Shown: one piece after another, positions 7,274 to 14,957 of the stretch
Position numbering within the stretch: the stretch's first letter is position 1
How the letters are laid out: the number at the start of each line of letters is the position of its first letter
NCBI GenBank assembly: GCA_023410645.1
Contig: JAEYPQ010000030.1
Coordinates: forward strand, 1-64,000
Direction: 5' to 3'
Origin: Bacillota bacterium
GTDB lineage: Bacteria > Bacillota > Clostridia > TANB77 > CAG-465
DNA: 64,000 nt
The notes under the pieces: generated by a model
Database searches by the model: none
What the model was told of the DNA's origin: nothing
The model's input: only the letters and a program-made list of their open reading frames with translations
Position numbers and translations under genes: made by a program

Positions 7274-8788
7274 ATGAGTGTTAAATTGATATTTCAAAAA
7301 GATGGAAATAATACATTAAGTGAAAATATCACTATTGCTTTTGAAAGGAAACCTAAAAAAGCATATTTCTTTTGCAGTTCTTTAAAAGAAACTGGGTTTA
7401 GAATAATTGAAGAAGATTTTATTGATAGTAAAACTAAAATTTATTTTGCTATTGGTATAGATAAAAAAAATACAACAAGAAATATGTTAGAAAATCTTTT
7501 GTTATATACAAAGGATGTATATTTTTATTCAAATAATCAACTTGTTGAATTTGATGGCAATATATGTATTTTTGAATATGAAAAAGAAGCAGTAATGTAT
7601 ACAACTAACTCTAGTATGTCAGAAAGTGGTCTTAAAGACAATCTTTCAATATATACAGAATATACATACAATCTTGAAGATAAAGATTCAAAACAAGAAT
7701 ACAAAAATATAATTAAAGAACTTACTTCAAAAATTGAAGATGAGGGATTTATAAAATTAGATAAAAATGCAATTGAAAGACTAGTAGAAGAAAAAGAAAT
7801 ATTTACTACAAGACAATATAATCATAATGTTAAGAGTATAGCTGAACTATTAGGAAAATCAAATGAAAGACTAGAAGATAAAGTCCAAGTTAAAGAAGAA
7901 GCTGATGATGTATATTTAGGTGAAGCTAGCATTCCTAAATTTGATTTATCAGATTCTGATATAGATATTGAAATTGATGATTTTGTTTTACCTGAGGAAG
8001 ATAATGAGAAAATTGAAAATAAAGAGAAAGTAAAAGAAGATATTGAAGTAGAAGAAAATAAAGAAGATTCTAGAATCTTTGAACAAAATAGTAATGAATA
8101 TGATGATAACATAAGTTACAATAATGAGTTATATGATGAAGATCTAGAAGATTTTGACTTTGATGAAAATGAAACTTTAGATATTGATAAAATGCTCTTT
8201 TCAAAAGCTGATATAAAACTTAATGTTGGTGATAAAAAGGCTAAAAAGGTAATTGAAGAAAAAGAAAATGATGGGCCTGAAAAAGAAGATGAAAGTTTTG
8301 ATGATTCCGATGAAGTTGTACAAGTAAAAAAAGTTAATCTAAACAATGTTTCGAATTTAATATTTGAACTTCCTTCTAAACCTTCAAAAGGTCAAGATGT
8401 AAATAGCATAAAGATACCAAATTATATAAAAAGTATGATACCAGAATTTTTTGAAATTAATGAGAATGGTAAAAATGTTGATATATCTGGTGCATCATAT
8501 AGAAAAAGAGATATAAAAATAGAAATAGTTGATGTAAAATCTGGAACTAAATATACAGATAGAGAAGCAAAAATACTATCTAAAAATGGTCAGACATATA
8601 TTACAATAACTTCTGATAGTATAAAAAATATAGAATATTCTGAAAATGATATTATAAGAATTATAAAACTTGCAAGTGATATATATCATATAGAATTTGT
8701 ATCTAAAGATTTACAAGAATATAAATTATGGAATAAACTTTGTACACAAAAGTTTAAAGCAAGTACAAGAAAATATGGTATGATGTAA
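7274..8788 (+). CDS. Degenerate phospholipase-D-like protein with acidic linker
   Basis: A 504-residue protein of unknown function. The first ~135 residues have the strand order of an HKD-family nuclease half-domain. That pattern continues through a segment resembling the usual fold region after the HxK motif (CIFEYEKEAVMYTTNSSMSE, then SGLKDN). The HxKxxxxD catalytic motif itself is absent; FDGNICIFE stands in its place. Residues ~205-355 are very acidic and probably disordered. The C-terminal ~130 residues form a compact basic alpha/beta domain that could bind nucleic acid. The ATG at 7274 is preferred over 7268 because AGGGG is 7 nt upstream. Own promoter and terminator. The PLD-like reading rests on pattern only. 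Confidence 0.65.
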   Translation: MSVKLIFQKDGNNTLSENITIAFERKPKKAYFFCSSLKETGFRIIEEDFIDSKTKIYFAIGIDKKNTTRNMLENLLLYTKDVYFYSNNQLVEFDGNICIFEYEKEAVMYTTNSSMSESGLKDNLSIYTEYTYNLEDKDSKQEYKNIIKELTSKIEDEGFIKLDKNAIERLVEEKEIFTTRQYNHNVKSIAELLGKSNERLEDKVQVKEEADDVYLGEASIPKFDLSDSDIDIEIDDFVLPEEDNEKIENKEKVKEDIEVEENKEDSRIFEQNSNEYDDNISYNNELYDEDLEDFDFDENETLDIDKMLFSKADIKLNVGDKKAKKVIEEKENDGPEKEDESFDDSDEVVQVKKVNLNNVSNLIFELPSKPSKGQDVNSIKIPNYIKSMIPEFFEINENGKNVDISGASYRKRDIKIEIVDVKSGTKYTDREAKILSKNGQTYITITSDSIKNIEYSENDIIRIIKLASDIYHIEFVSKDLQEYKLWNKLCTQKFKASTRKYGMM

Positions 8789-8802
8789 AATTTAATAAAA
8801 TG

Positions 8803-8834
8803 TAAGAAGTGGTAGAATGTTCTACCACTTCTTA
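8803..8834 (+). terminator. Terminator after the PLD-like gene
   Basis: A perfect 15-bp inverted repeat (8803-8817 with 8820-8834) containing AGTGGTAGAA, with only a weak T run after it. Confidence 0.7.
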
Positions 8835-8938
8835 TTTATGTGAAATGTTTCCATTAGTTGTCATCTCTGTGTTCTCTATAATTTCTCTATTTTCTTAAGT
8901 CTCTCTATTAGCTCTATTTTTATTTCACAAGTATTTAA

Positions 8939-9304
8939 TTATTCCTCATCAAATTCAAAATCACCATCTGTACTAAAATTTGGACCCAAACAATCAGTCA
9001 ATCTGTAGTATTCAATAATAAGTAAATCCTCTTTTTCAATTTTAGTTAAAGCTTCAAGTTGAAAAGGTTTTAATTCTTCAATCTGTTCAACTGCAACACC
9101 ATTCTTATACAATAAATAAACAGTATTATATAAAGAAGCATTTGATGTATTGTATTCATTTTCGCATATCATATATGCTAATCTTTCAGCATCATCTTCT
9201 TCATAATGAGGAAGTTCTTTAAGTTGTCCAGCAAAACCATTAAATGAAGCTTCATCGGTTTCGGACGAGCTTCCTAATGAGTTGCAAAATATTGTTTTTT
9301 TCAT
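8939..9304 (-). CDS. Hypothetical acidic protein, 121 residues
   Basis: I do not recognise this protein. It is acidic (C-terminal DGDFEFDEE), with no signal or membrane span, and predicted mainly helical with a hydrophobic heptad-like stretch in the middle. The ATG at 9304 has a strong AAAGGAG site 5 nt upstream. The promoter region carries two inverted repeats between the -10 box and the ribosome site (9342-9364 and 9318-9338), so expression is probably controlled by a dimeric repressor. The gene is divergent from smc, and 8835-8938 beyond its stop holds nothing recognisable. Confidence 0.7.
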   Translation of the reverse strand: MKKTIFCNSLGSSSETDEASFNGFAGQLKELPHYEEDDAERLAYMICENEYNTSNASLYNTVYLLYKNGVAVEQIEELKPFQLEALTKIEKEDLLIIEYYRLTDCLGPNFSTDGDFEFDEE

Positions 9305-9341
9305 TTAGACTCCTTTCTTGGTATATAGTAAATACCAAAGC

Positions 9342-9364
9342 ATATTTTATGTTACATAAAATAT
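9342..9364 (-). promoter_or_regulatory. 23-bp palindromic operator candidate
   Basis: Two perfect 11-bp arms (9342-9352 and 9354-9364) around one central base. The palindrome lies directly downstream of the -10 box of the 8939-9304 gene, overlapping the expected transcription start. A second repeat (TTGGTAT/ATACCAA, 9318-9338) follows before the ribosome site. Confidence 0.55.
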
Positions 9365-9391
9365 TATACCAGATTTTGTAAAATAAATCAA
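9363..9391 (-). promoter_or_regulatory. Promoter of the 8939-9304 gene
   Basis: Minus strand TTGATT (9386-9391), a 17-bp spacer and TATAAT (9363-9368), with a TG one base before the -10 box. Confidence 0.7.
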
Positions 9392-9447
9392 TACTAATAA
9401 TTAAATATTATTAACTTGTTAACAATACGAAAAATGTCATAAAATGC

Positions 9448-9476
9448 TTGAATTATTAGTGCATATATAATATAAT
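9448..9476 (+). promoter_or_regulatory. Promoter of smc
   Basis: TTGAAT (9448-9453), a 17-bp spacer and TATAAT (9471-9476), 25 bp before the smc start codon. Confidence 0.65.
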
Positions 9477-9501
9477 AAGTTACATATAATGGGGGCAGAT
9501 T

Positions 9502-12500
9502 ATGCAATTAAAGAAGATTGAGATTCAAGGATTTAAATCCTTTGCAGATAAAACAGAAATAATTTTTTTAGATGGAATAACAACTATTGTTGGACCAAAT
9601 GGAAGTGGAAAAAGTAATATATCAGATGCTGTTAGATGGGTTCTAGGTGAACAAAGTGTAAAGACACTTCGCGGAGCCAAAATGGAAGATGTCATATTTG
9701 CAGGTACTGAAGCAAGAAAAAAAGTTGGATTTGCTGAAGTATCTATGTACTTAGATAACAGTGATATGAGTCTACCTATTGAATTTAAAGAGGTCGTTGT
9801 AACAAGACGTGTATATAGATCCGGTGAGAGTAATTACTTATTAAATGGTAGTGAATGTAGACTAAAAGATATACAAGAATTATTTATGGATACAGGTGTT
9901 GGAAGAGATGGGTATAGTATAATATCTCAAGGAAAAATTGATGAGATTTTATCAACAAAATCAGAAGAAAGACGTCATATTTTTGAAGAGGCATCTGGAA
10001 TTGTAAAATATAGAACAAGAAAAGAAGAGGCAACTAAAAAACTTGATAATACTGAAATTAGTTTAAATAGAGTTAACGATATCTTAAATGAAATAGAAAA
10101 TGTTATAGGACCACTTGAGAAAAAAGCAGAAGTTGCAAAAAAGTATTTATTATTAAAAGGTGAATTAAAGGAGTTAGATGTTAGATTATTTGTAGATTCA
10201 ATAAATCAAAATGCTGAGGAACTTAAGAAATTAGATGATATAATAAATACTTTTGAAACAGATATTGTAAATTCAGAAAATCAAAATGAAGAATTTGAAA
10301 AATCTAAGAATGATTTAAAAGAAAGAGTACAAGAAATTAGTTTAAAGATAGAAGAAACACAAGCAAAGTACTTTGATCTGACTAATGAAATAGAAAGATT
10401 AAATTCCAAAATTGAATTATCTCAGGCAACTATTGAAAATGCAAATACAAATATTGAAAGGTTGAATAGTGAAATAATAGAAGATACTGAAAAGATTGAA
10501 TTATTAAAAGAAGATATTCAAAAAAGAGATGATAAGAAAAAATCTATGGCTGAGAGTAAAATAAAATTTGAAAATGAACTAAGCGTTAAACAAGATGAAT
10601 TAGATGAAATAATGAAAACGCTAGATCAAAAAGGCGTAGAAATTGAAAAGATAAAAGAAACTATAGAAAATAAAAATGAAGAAAAATATGAATTAAAGTT
10701 AGAAATCAGTAGTATTCTTGCAACTTTAGAATCAAATGAAAAACAAATAATAGAAAAAGAAAAGGCTGCTGAGAAAAATATTTCTCTAAAAGATAGTCTA
10801 ATTTCAACTAAATTAGATTTATCTTCAGAACTTGATAATAAAAATAGAGAACTTGAGAAAGTAAATAAAGAAATAGGAAATATAAGTACAGAAAAAAGTA
10901 AGTATGAATTAGAGATTGAAAAAATTAGAGAAGAAGAAAATAAGCTTAAACAAAATATAATGACTCTTAAATCAAAATATAATTATTTGCAAAATCTTGA
11001 AAAAGAAAATGAAGGATATTTTAAAAGTGTAAAATCTGCTCTTGATTTTGCAAATGAAAGTAACATGAAAAATGTATATGGGACTGTTGCAAGTTTAGTT
11101 TCAACAGAGGAAAAATATGAGTATGCAATTGAAATTGCACTTGGCGGTTTCTTGCAAAATATAGTTGTTCAAGATGATGAAGATGCTAAAAATATAATTG
11201 AATACTTAAAAGAAAATAAACTTGGTAGAGCTACATTTTTACCATTATCTAGCATTAAAAAAGTAAATTCGAATAAGGAAGATATGAGAAGATTTACTGG
11301 CTTTATTGGAATGGCTACTGATCTAGTAAAATTTGATAAAAAGTATTTTGACGCCATAAACTTAAGTCTATCTTCTACTGCAATTGTTGATAATGTGGAA
11401 AACGCCATACAAATTTCTAAAAAAACAAAAAATAATATAAGACTTGTAACTTTGTCTGGTGAACTTATTGCTTCAACCGGTAGTATAACTGGTGGACAAA
11501 CTGCACAAAAAAATGCAGGACTTATTGGTAGAAGTGAAAAGATAAAAGAACTTTCCAAAACCATTGAAAAAGAACAAAAAGAGTGTCAAGAAATAACTGA
11601 TAAAATATCACAAATATCAATAAAATTAAATGAATTAAATGATAAATTTGTTGTATTAAAACAGAATCAAGATGAGTTAAAATTATATGTTGCAACAAAG
11701 AATTTTGAATTTGAAAATTTGAATAAGGAAATTGAAAAGATTGAAGGCTCAAAAATTCAAAGCAAAGAGGCTATAGAATCAATAAAAAGTGAAACAAAAA
11801 TATTATCTGATAATATGAAATTAAATGAAGATAAAATTGAATTAATTGAAAAAGAGATTTTGGAAAATCAGGAAATTGTTGATGAATATGCTAGATTTAA
11901 TAAAGAAAAAGAAAAGACAATTGATTTTTTGAATGAAGATATAGTTAATTTAAAAATATCTCTATCTTCATTTGATGAAAGTGTATCTTCAATTGATGAG
12001 ATGAAAGAAAAAATTAATCAGGATATAACTAACTTTGAAGAGTCAATTATAAAAAAGAAAAATCAAATGAATGTATTAATGAATTCTATTGAGGAAAATA
12101 AAAAACAAATCGAAATTTTAAATGATAGAATTAATTCACAAGATACATTTAAATCTGATTATTTAAATATTACTGAAAAATTAAAGAACGATAAAGAAGA
12201 ATGTATTAAGTCTCAAGAAGATATAGAAAATAAAATAATTGAGACAATAAAAAATATTGAAAAATTAAAAGAAGAAAAATCAAAAATAGAAAATAAAAAA
12301 GTAAAATATGATATAGAAATTGAAAACTTAAAGAATAAAATGTGGGATGAATATGAACTTACAATTTCTAGTAGTAAGAAATTACTTGAAAATGCTGCTA
12401 TTGATGAAAGAAATAATAAAAGTATAAAAGAAAGTGCTGAGAAAATAAGAAAACAAATTAAGGATTTGGGAGAAGTTAATGTAGGATCAATAGAAGAATA

Positions 12501-13059
12501 TAAAGAAACAAAAGAAAGATATGATTTCATTACAACACAAAAACTTGATTTGGAAGAAACAAAATCTAAATTACAAAATTTGATTAATAATATGACGACT
12601 ATAATGAAACAACAATTTAGCAAGCAATTTAAAATTATAACAGAAAACTTCAATGAGACATTTAAAGAATTGTTTGGAGGGGGAAAGGCTGAATTAAGAC
12701 TTTCTGACGAAAATGATGTTTTAAATAGTGGAATTGAAATAGAAGTTCAACCACCTGGAAAGAAATTACAAAGTATGATGTTACTATCTGGTGGAGAAAG
12801 AGCACTTACTGCAACAGCACTATTATTTGCAATACTAAAAATAAAAACGCCACCATTTTGTATATTAGATGAAATCGAAGCAGCACTTGATGATGTTAAT
12901 GTTCATAGATTTGCAGAATATATTAAAAAGTATTCTAATAATACGCAATTTATTGTTATAACACATAGAAAAGGTACAATGGAAGTTGCTTCTTCTGTAT
13001 ATGGTGTTACAATGCAAGAATATGGTATTTCGAAAGTTGTATCAATGAAATTGAAATAA
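9502..13059 (+). CDS. smc: Chromosome segregation ATPase SMC
   Basis: Condensin ATPase that organises and segregates the nucleoid together with ScpA and ScpB. The 1185 residues match the family (~1190). Walker A GPNGSGKS is at residues 31-38. Two long coiled coils flank a Gly-containing hinge (about 510-680, with YGTVASLV, LGGFLQNIVV and GSITGG). The C-terminal head has the ABC signature LSGGERAL and Walker B CILDEIEAALDD. The gene starts at ATG 9502, though the ribosome site GGGGG is atypical. In many Firmicutes smc lies with rnc and ftsY; here neither is nearby and the next gene, 19 bp on, is unknown. Confidence 0.98.
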   Translation: MQLKKIEIQGFKSFADKTEIIFLDGITTIVGPNGSGKSNISDAVRWVLGEQSVKTLRGAKMEDVIFAGTEARKKVGFAEVSMYLDNSDMSLPIEFKEVVVTRRVYRSGESNYLLNGSECRLKDIQELFMDTGVGRDGYSIISQGKIDEILSTKSEERRHIFEEASGIVKYRTRKEEATKKLDNTEISLNRVNDILNEIENVIGPLEKKAEVAKKYLLLKGELKELDVRLFVDSINQNAEELKKLDDIINTFETDIVNSENQNEEFEKSKNDLKERVQEISLKIEETQAKYFDLTNEIERLNSKIELSQATIENANTNIERLNSEIIEDTEKIELLKEDIQKRDDKKKSMAESKIKFENELSVKQDELDEIMKTLDQKGVEIEKIKETIENKNEEKYELKLEISSILATLESNEKQIIEKEKAAEKNISLKDSLISTKLDLSSELDNKNRELEKVNKEIGNISTEKSKYELEIEKIREEENKLKQNIMTLKSKYNYLQNLEKENEGYFKSVKSALDFANESNMKNVYGTVASLVSTEEKYEYAIEIALGGFLQNIVVQDDEDAKNIIEYLKENKLGRATFLPLSSIKKVNSNKEDMRRFTGFIGMATDLVKFDKKYFDAINLSLSSTAIVDNVENAIQISKKTKNNIRLVTLSGELIASTGSITGGQTAQKNAGLIGRSEKIKELSKTIEKEQKECQEITDKISQISIKLNELNDKFVVLKQNQDELKLYVATKNFEFENLNKEIEKIEGSKIQSKEAIESIKSETKILSDNMKLNEDKIELIEKEILENQEIVDEYARFNKEKEKTIDFLNEDIVNLKISLSSFDESVSSIDEMKEKINQDITNFEESIIKKKNQMNVLMNSIEENKKQIEILNDRINSQDTFKSDYLNITEKLKNDKEECIKSQEDIENKIIETIKNIEKLKEEKSKIENKKVKYDIEIENLKNKMWDEYELTISSSKKLLENAAIDERNNKSIKESAEKIRKQIKDLGEVNVGSIEEYKETKERYDFITTQKLDLEETKSKLQNLINNMTTIMKQQFSKQFKIITENFNETFKELFGGGKAELRLSDENDVLNSGIEIEVQPPGKKLQSMMLLSGGERALTATALLFAILKIKTPPFCILDEIEAALDDVNVHRFAEYIKKYSNNTQFIVITHRKGTMEVASSVYGVTMQEYGISKVVSMKLK

Positions 13060-13078
13060 TTTTTATAGAGGTAAGAGT

Positions 13079-14323
13079 ATGCATGATCGTAAAGGGAAAT
13101 TTGATTTTAATAGTATAAGAAATAGAATATTAAAAGATAAAATGTTAACTAGTGAAATATCTAAATTAAATGTAACTAGTAATGATGTAGAAACTTATCT
13201 TAGCTATTATATTTATAAATTCACTGATATAATTAATAACAATTCAGAATCAATATTAAAAAGTGAAAATAAAGAAGAAATATTATCTTTATCCAAACAA
13301 AACCTATCAATAATAGGAAATGAAATTTATAAGAGAACAACGTATTTAGATACTTTCATTGAAGAAAATATAAAAGAATTTAGTAATTGTAAAATTAAAG
13401 AGCTAGATTATATTAATCCATGGCTTATAAAAAAAGAACAATTACTTGACGAATTTAATTGTGACAAAAAAGATACAATGCCAATTGAAATATATGCTAA
13501 AAATATGCTTTGGAGCAATAGAGCTGCAAAAAGTATTTTTGATGTACAAAATGCTATTGTTGAGAAAGTTTCAAAAAAAAATAGATTTGATTCTGACACT
13601 ATAAAAAAAATCTTTAATAATATAAAAATTAATATATTAAAGAATACTGAAGAGTTTGATAAAAATGGTCTAATAAATGATTTCTTAATTAAATATTCAA
13701 AATATATAGGAAAAAATATTAGTTTAAAAGAATTAGAAAATGAACCTTCTTTTAAAGCAGTTAACCAGTTATTAGATAAGGTCAAAAAAGGGAAAAATAG
13801 TATTAACATTTCAATGAAAGAATTGTACGGTTATATTTCTTGTGATATTTCAAAAGCAAGATTATATACTTCAAAAGGCATCTATCAAGATAAAATTGTT
13901 GGTGAATACTCAAAATTATGTTCTGAAAAAAAACTAAATGGAATTACTTTATCAAAATTTTCTGATGAGAATTCTATGGAAAATAAAACGATATTTAATA
14001 ATATTATAAGATTAAAAATTCCTGGCTATAGTGATACTTTTTCATCACATATGACATCTAGACATATAAGTGACTTAGAAAAAAAATATAATCTAAATAT
14101 ACCAGACGTCATAAATTTAAGAGAAAATACTACTTATGCACAGTATAAATATAATGATAAACAAAAAAGATATTTTGAAATGTTAAGTAATAGGACTTTA
14201 TTTAGTTCTGACAAAGTTGAAAGAAAATTAAATTTTACCAACTATATGATTTATGATTATAATTCTGAATATTATATCAGGAAAAATAATAATGAAAGTA
14301 GGGATGTTTCAGATGCTAGATAA
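13079..14323 (+). CDS. Hypothetical protein in the smc operon, 414 residues
   Basis: I do not recognise this protein. It follows smc after 19 bp with its own AGAGGTAAGAGT ribosome site and no terminator between, so it is very likely cotranscribed. It is Lys/Asn/Ile-rich, predicted mostly helical and soluble, with no signal peptide or membrane span. The C-terminal third contains SSHMTSRHISDLEKKYN and a Tyr-rich tail. Its last 11 bases overlap the next gene. Co-expression with condensin could mean a nucleoid or cell-cycle role, but that is only inference from position. Confidence 0.75.
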   Translation: MHDRKGKFDFNSIRNRILKDKMLTSEISKLNVTSNDVETYLSYYIYKFTDIINNNSESILKSENKEEILSLSKQNLSIIGNEIYKRTTYLDTFIEENIKEFSNCKIKELDYINPWLIKKEQLLDEFNCDKKDTMPIEIYAKNMLWSNRAAKSIFDVQNAIVEKVSKKNRFDSDTIKKIFNNIKINILKNTEEFDKNGLINDFLIKYSKYIGKNISLKELENEPSFKAVNQLLDKVKKGKNSINISMKELYGYISCDISKARLYTSKGIYQDKIVGEYSKLCSEKKLNGITLSKFSDENSMENKTIFNNIIRLKIPGYSDTFSSHMTSRHISDLEKKYNLNIPDVINLRENTTYAQYKYNDKQKRYFEMLSNRTLFSSDKVERKLNFTNYMIYDYNSEYYIRKNNNESRDVSDAR

Positions 14324-14612
14324 ACAAGAATTGCTTAATTTATTAAACAAACAAGAATATGCAAAGATAATTGAATACTTTTCAGATGAATATAATAGGA
14401 TTTTAAGAGAATTTTTAAGAATAAACAAATTATCATTTAAAGAAAATTCTAACATGGAAGAATTATTTATGCTTGTTGAGGAGAATTTCCCAAGATTTTC
14501 GGGTCTAATACAAATAATAAGAAGCTCACTAATTGATGAAGATCTATCAACATATGATTCTTTAGATAATTTAATTTCAAATTATAATTATATAAAAGAA
14601 AAGTTGACATAA
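14313..14612 (+). CDS. Hypothetical small helical protein, overlaps preceding gene
   Basis: A 99-residue all-helical soluble protein that I cannot assign. The ATG at 14313 overlaps the 3' end of the preceding gene by 11 bp and has GTAGGGA upstream, which suggests translational coupling. An upstream ATG in the same frame (14253) would overlap by 71 bp and lacks a ribosome site. Last gene of the smc unit. The -35 box of the next gene (14604-14609) is built from its final codons. Confidence 0.7.
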   Translation: MLDKQELLNLLNKQEYAKIIEYFSDEYNRILREFLRINKLSFKENSNMEELFMLVEENFPRFSGLIQIIRSSLIDEDLSTYDSLDNLISNYNYIKEKLT

Positions 14613-14632
14613 TACAAAAAATATGTTATAAT
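14604..14632 (+). promoter_or_regulatory. Consensus promoter of the 74-residue gene
   Basis: TTGACA (14604-14609), a 17-bp spacer and TATAAT (14627-14632), all perfect consensus and overlapping the end of the preceding gene. Confidence 0.75.
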
Positions 14633-14677
14633 TACATATAGTGTTAATATACTACATAATAGTGGAGGAATTCCAAT

Positions 14678-14902
14678 ATGGATAATAAGTTGATTATTTT
14701 AATCAATGTTTTACAAGGAAAATTGGGTATGCCTGAAATTAGTTCTATTGAATCATTAATTCTTGAGTATATAAAAAGATACTCAAATGAAGATGAAATT
14801 GGAACGGTGCTTCTTCAAGAGTACATATCATTATTAAATGAGGGAATGAGTATTGAAGGTTCTAATGAACATATTGATAAATTGTTAGAATACTTCATTT
14901 AA
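14678..14902 (+). CDS. Hypothetical small protein, 74 residues
   Basis: I do not recognise this protein. It is small, acidic and helical, with no membrane span. Its own perfect-consensus promoter, a GTGGAGGA ribosome site and a strong terminator directly after it make it a convincing one-gene unit. No homologue comes to mind. Confidence 0.7.
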   Translation: MDNKLIILINVLQGKLGMPEISSIESLILEYIKRYSNEDEIGTVLLQEYISLLNEGMSIEGSNEHIDKLLEYFI

Positions 14903-14922
14903 TTTAATTATAGTTTTGATCT

Positions 14923-14954
14923 AAAAAGTCCTGGAAATATTTCCAGGACTTTTT
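14923..14954. terminator. Bidirectional terminator between a small gene and clpE
   Basis: A perfect 14-bp stem with a GTCCTGGAA core (14923-14936 with 14941-14954) and A/T runs at both ends. It serves the plus-strand small gene and minus-strand clpE. Confidence 0.9.
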
Positions 14955-14957
14955 GTA

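Noticed and set aside
13408..13809. Long minus-strand frames inside the smc-operon gene and similar frames elsewhere
   Set aside because: They lie opposite well-supported genes, are Phe/Leu/Ser-rich as expected for reverse complements of AT-rich coding sequence, and lack ribosome sites.
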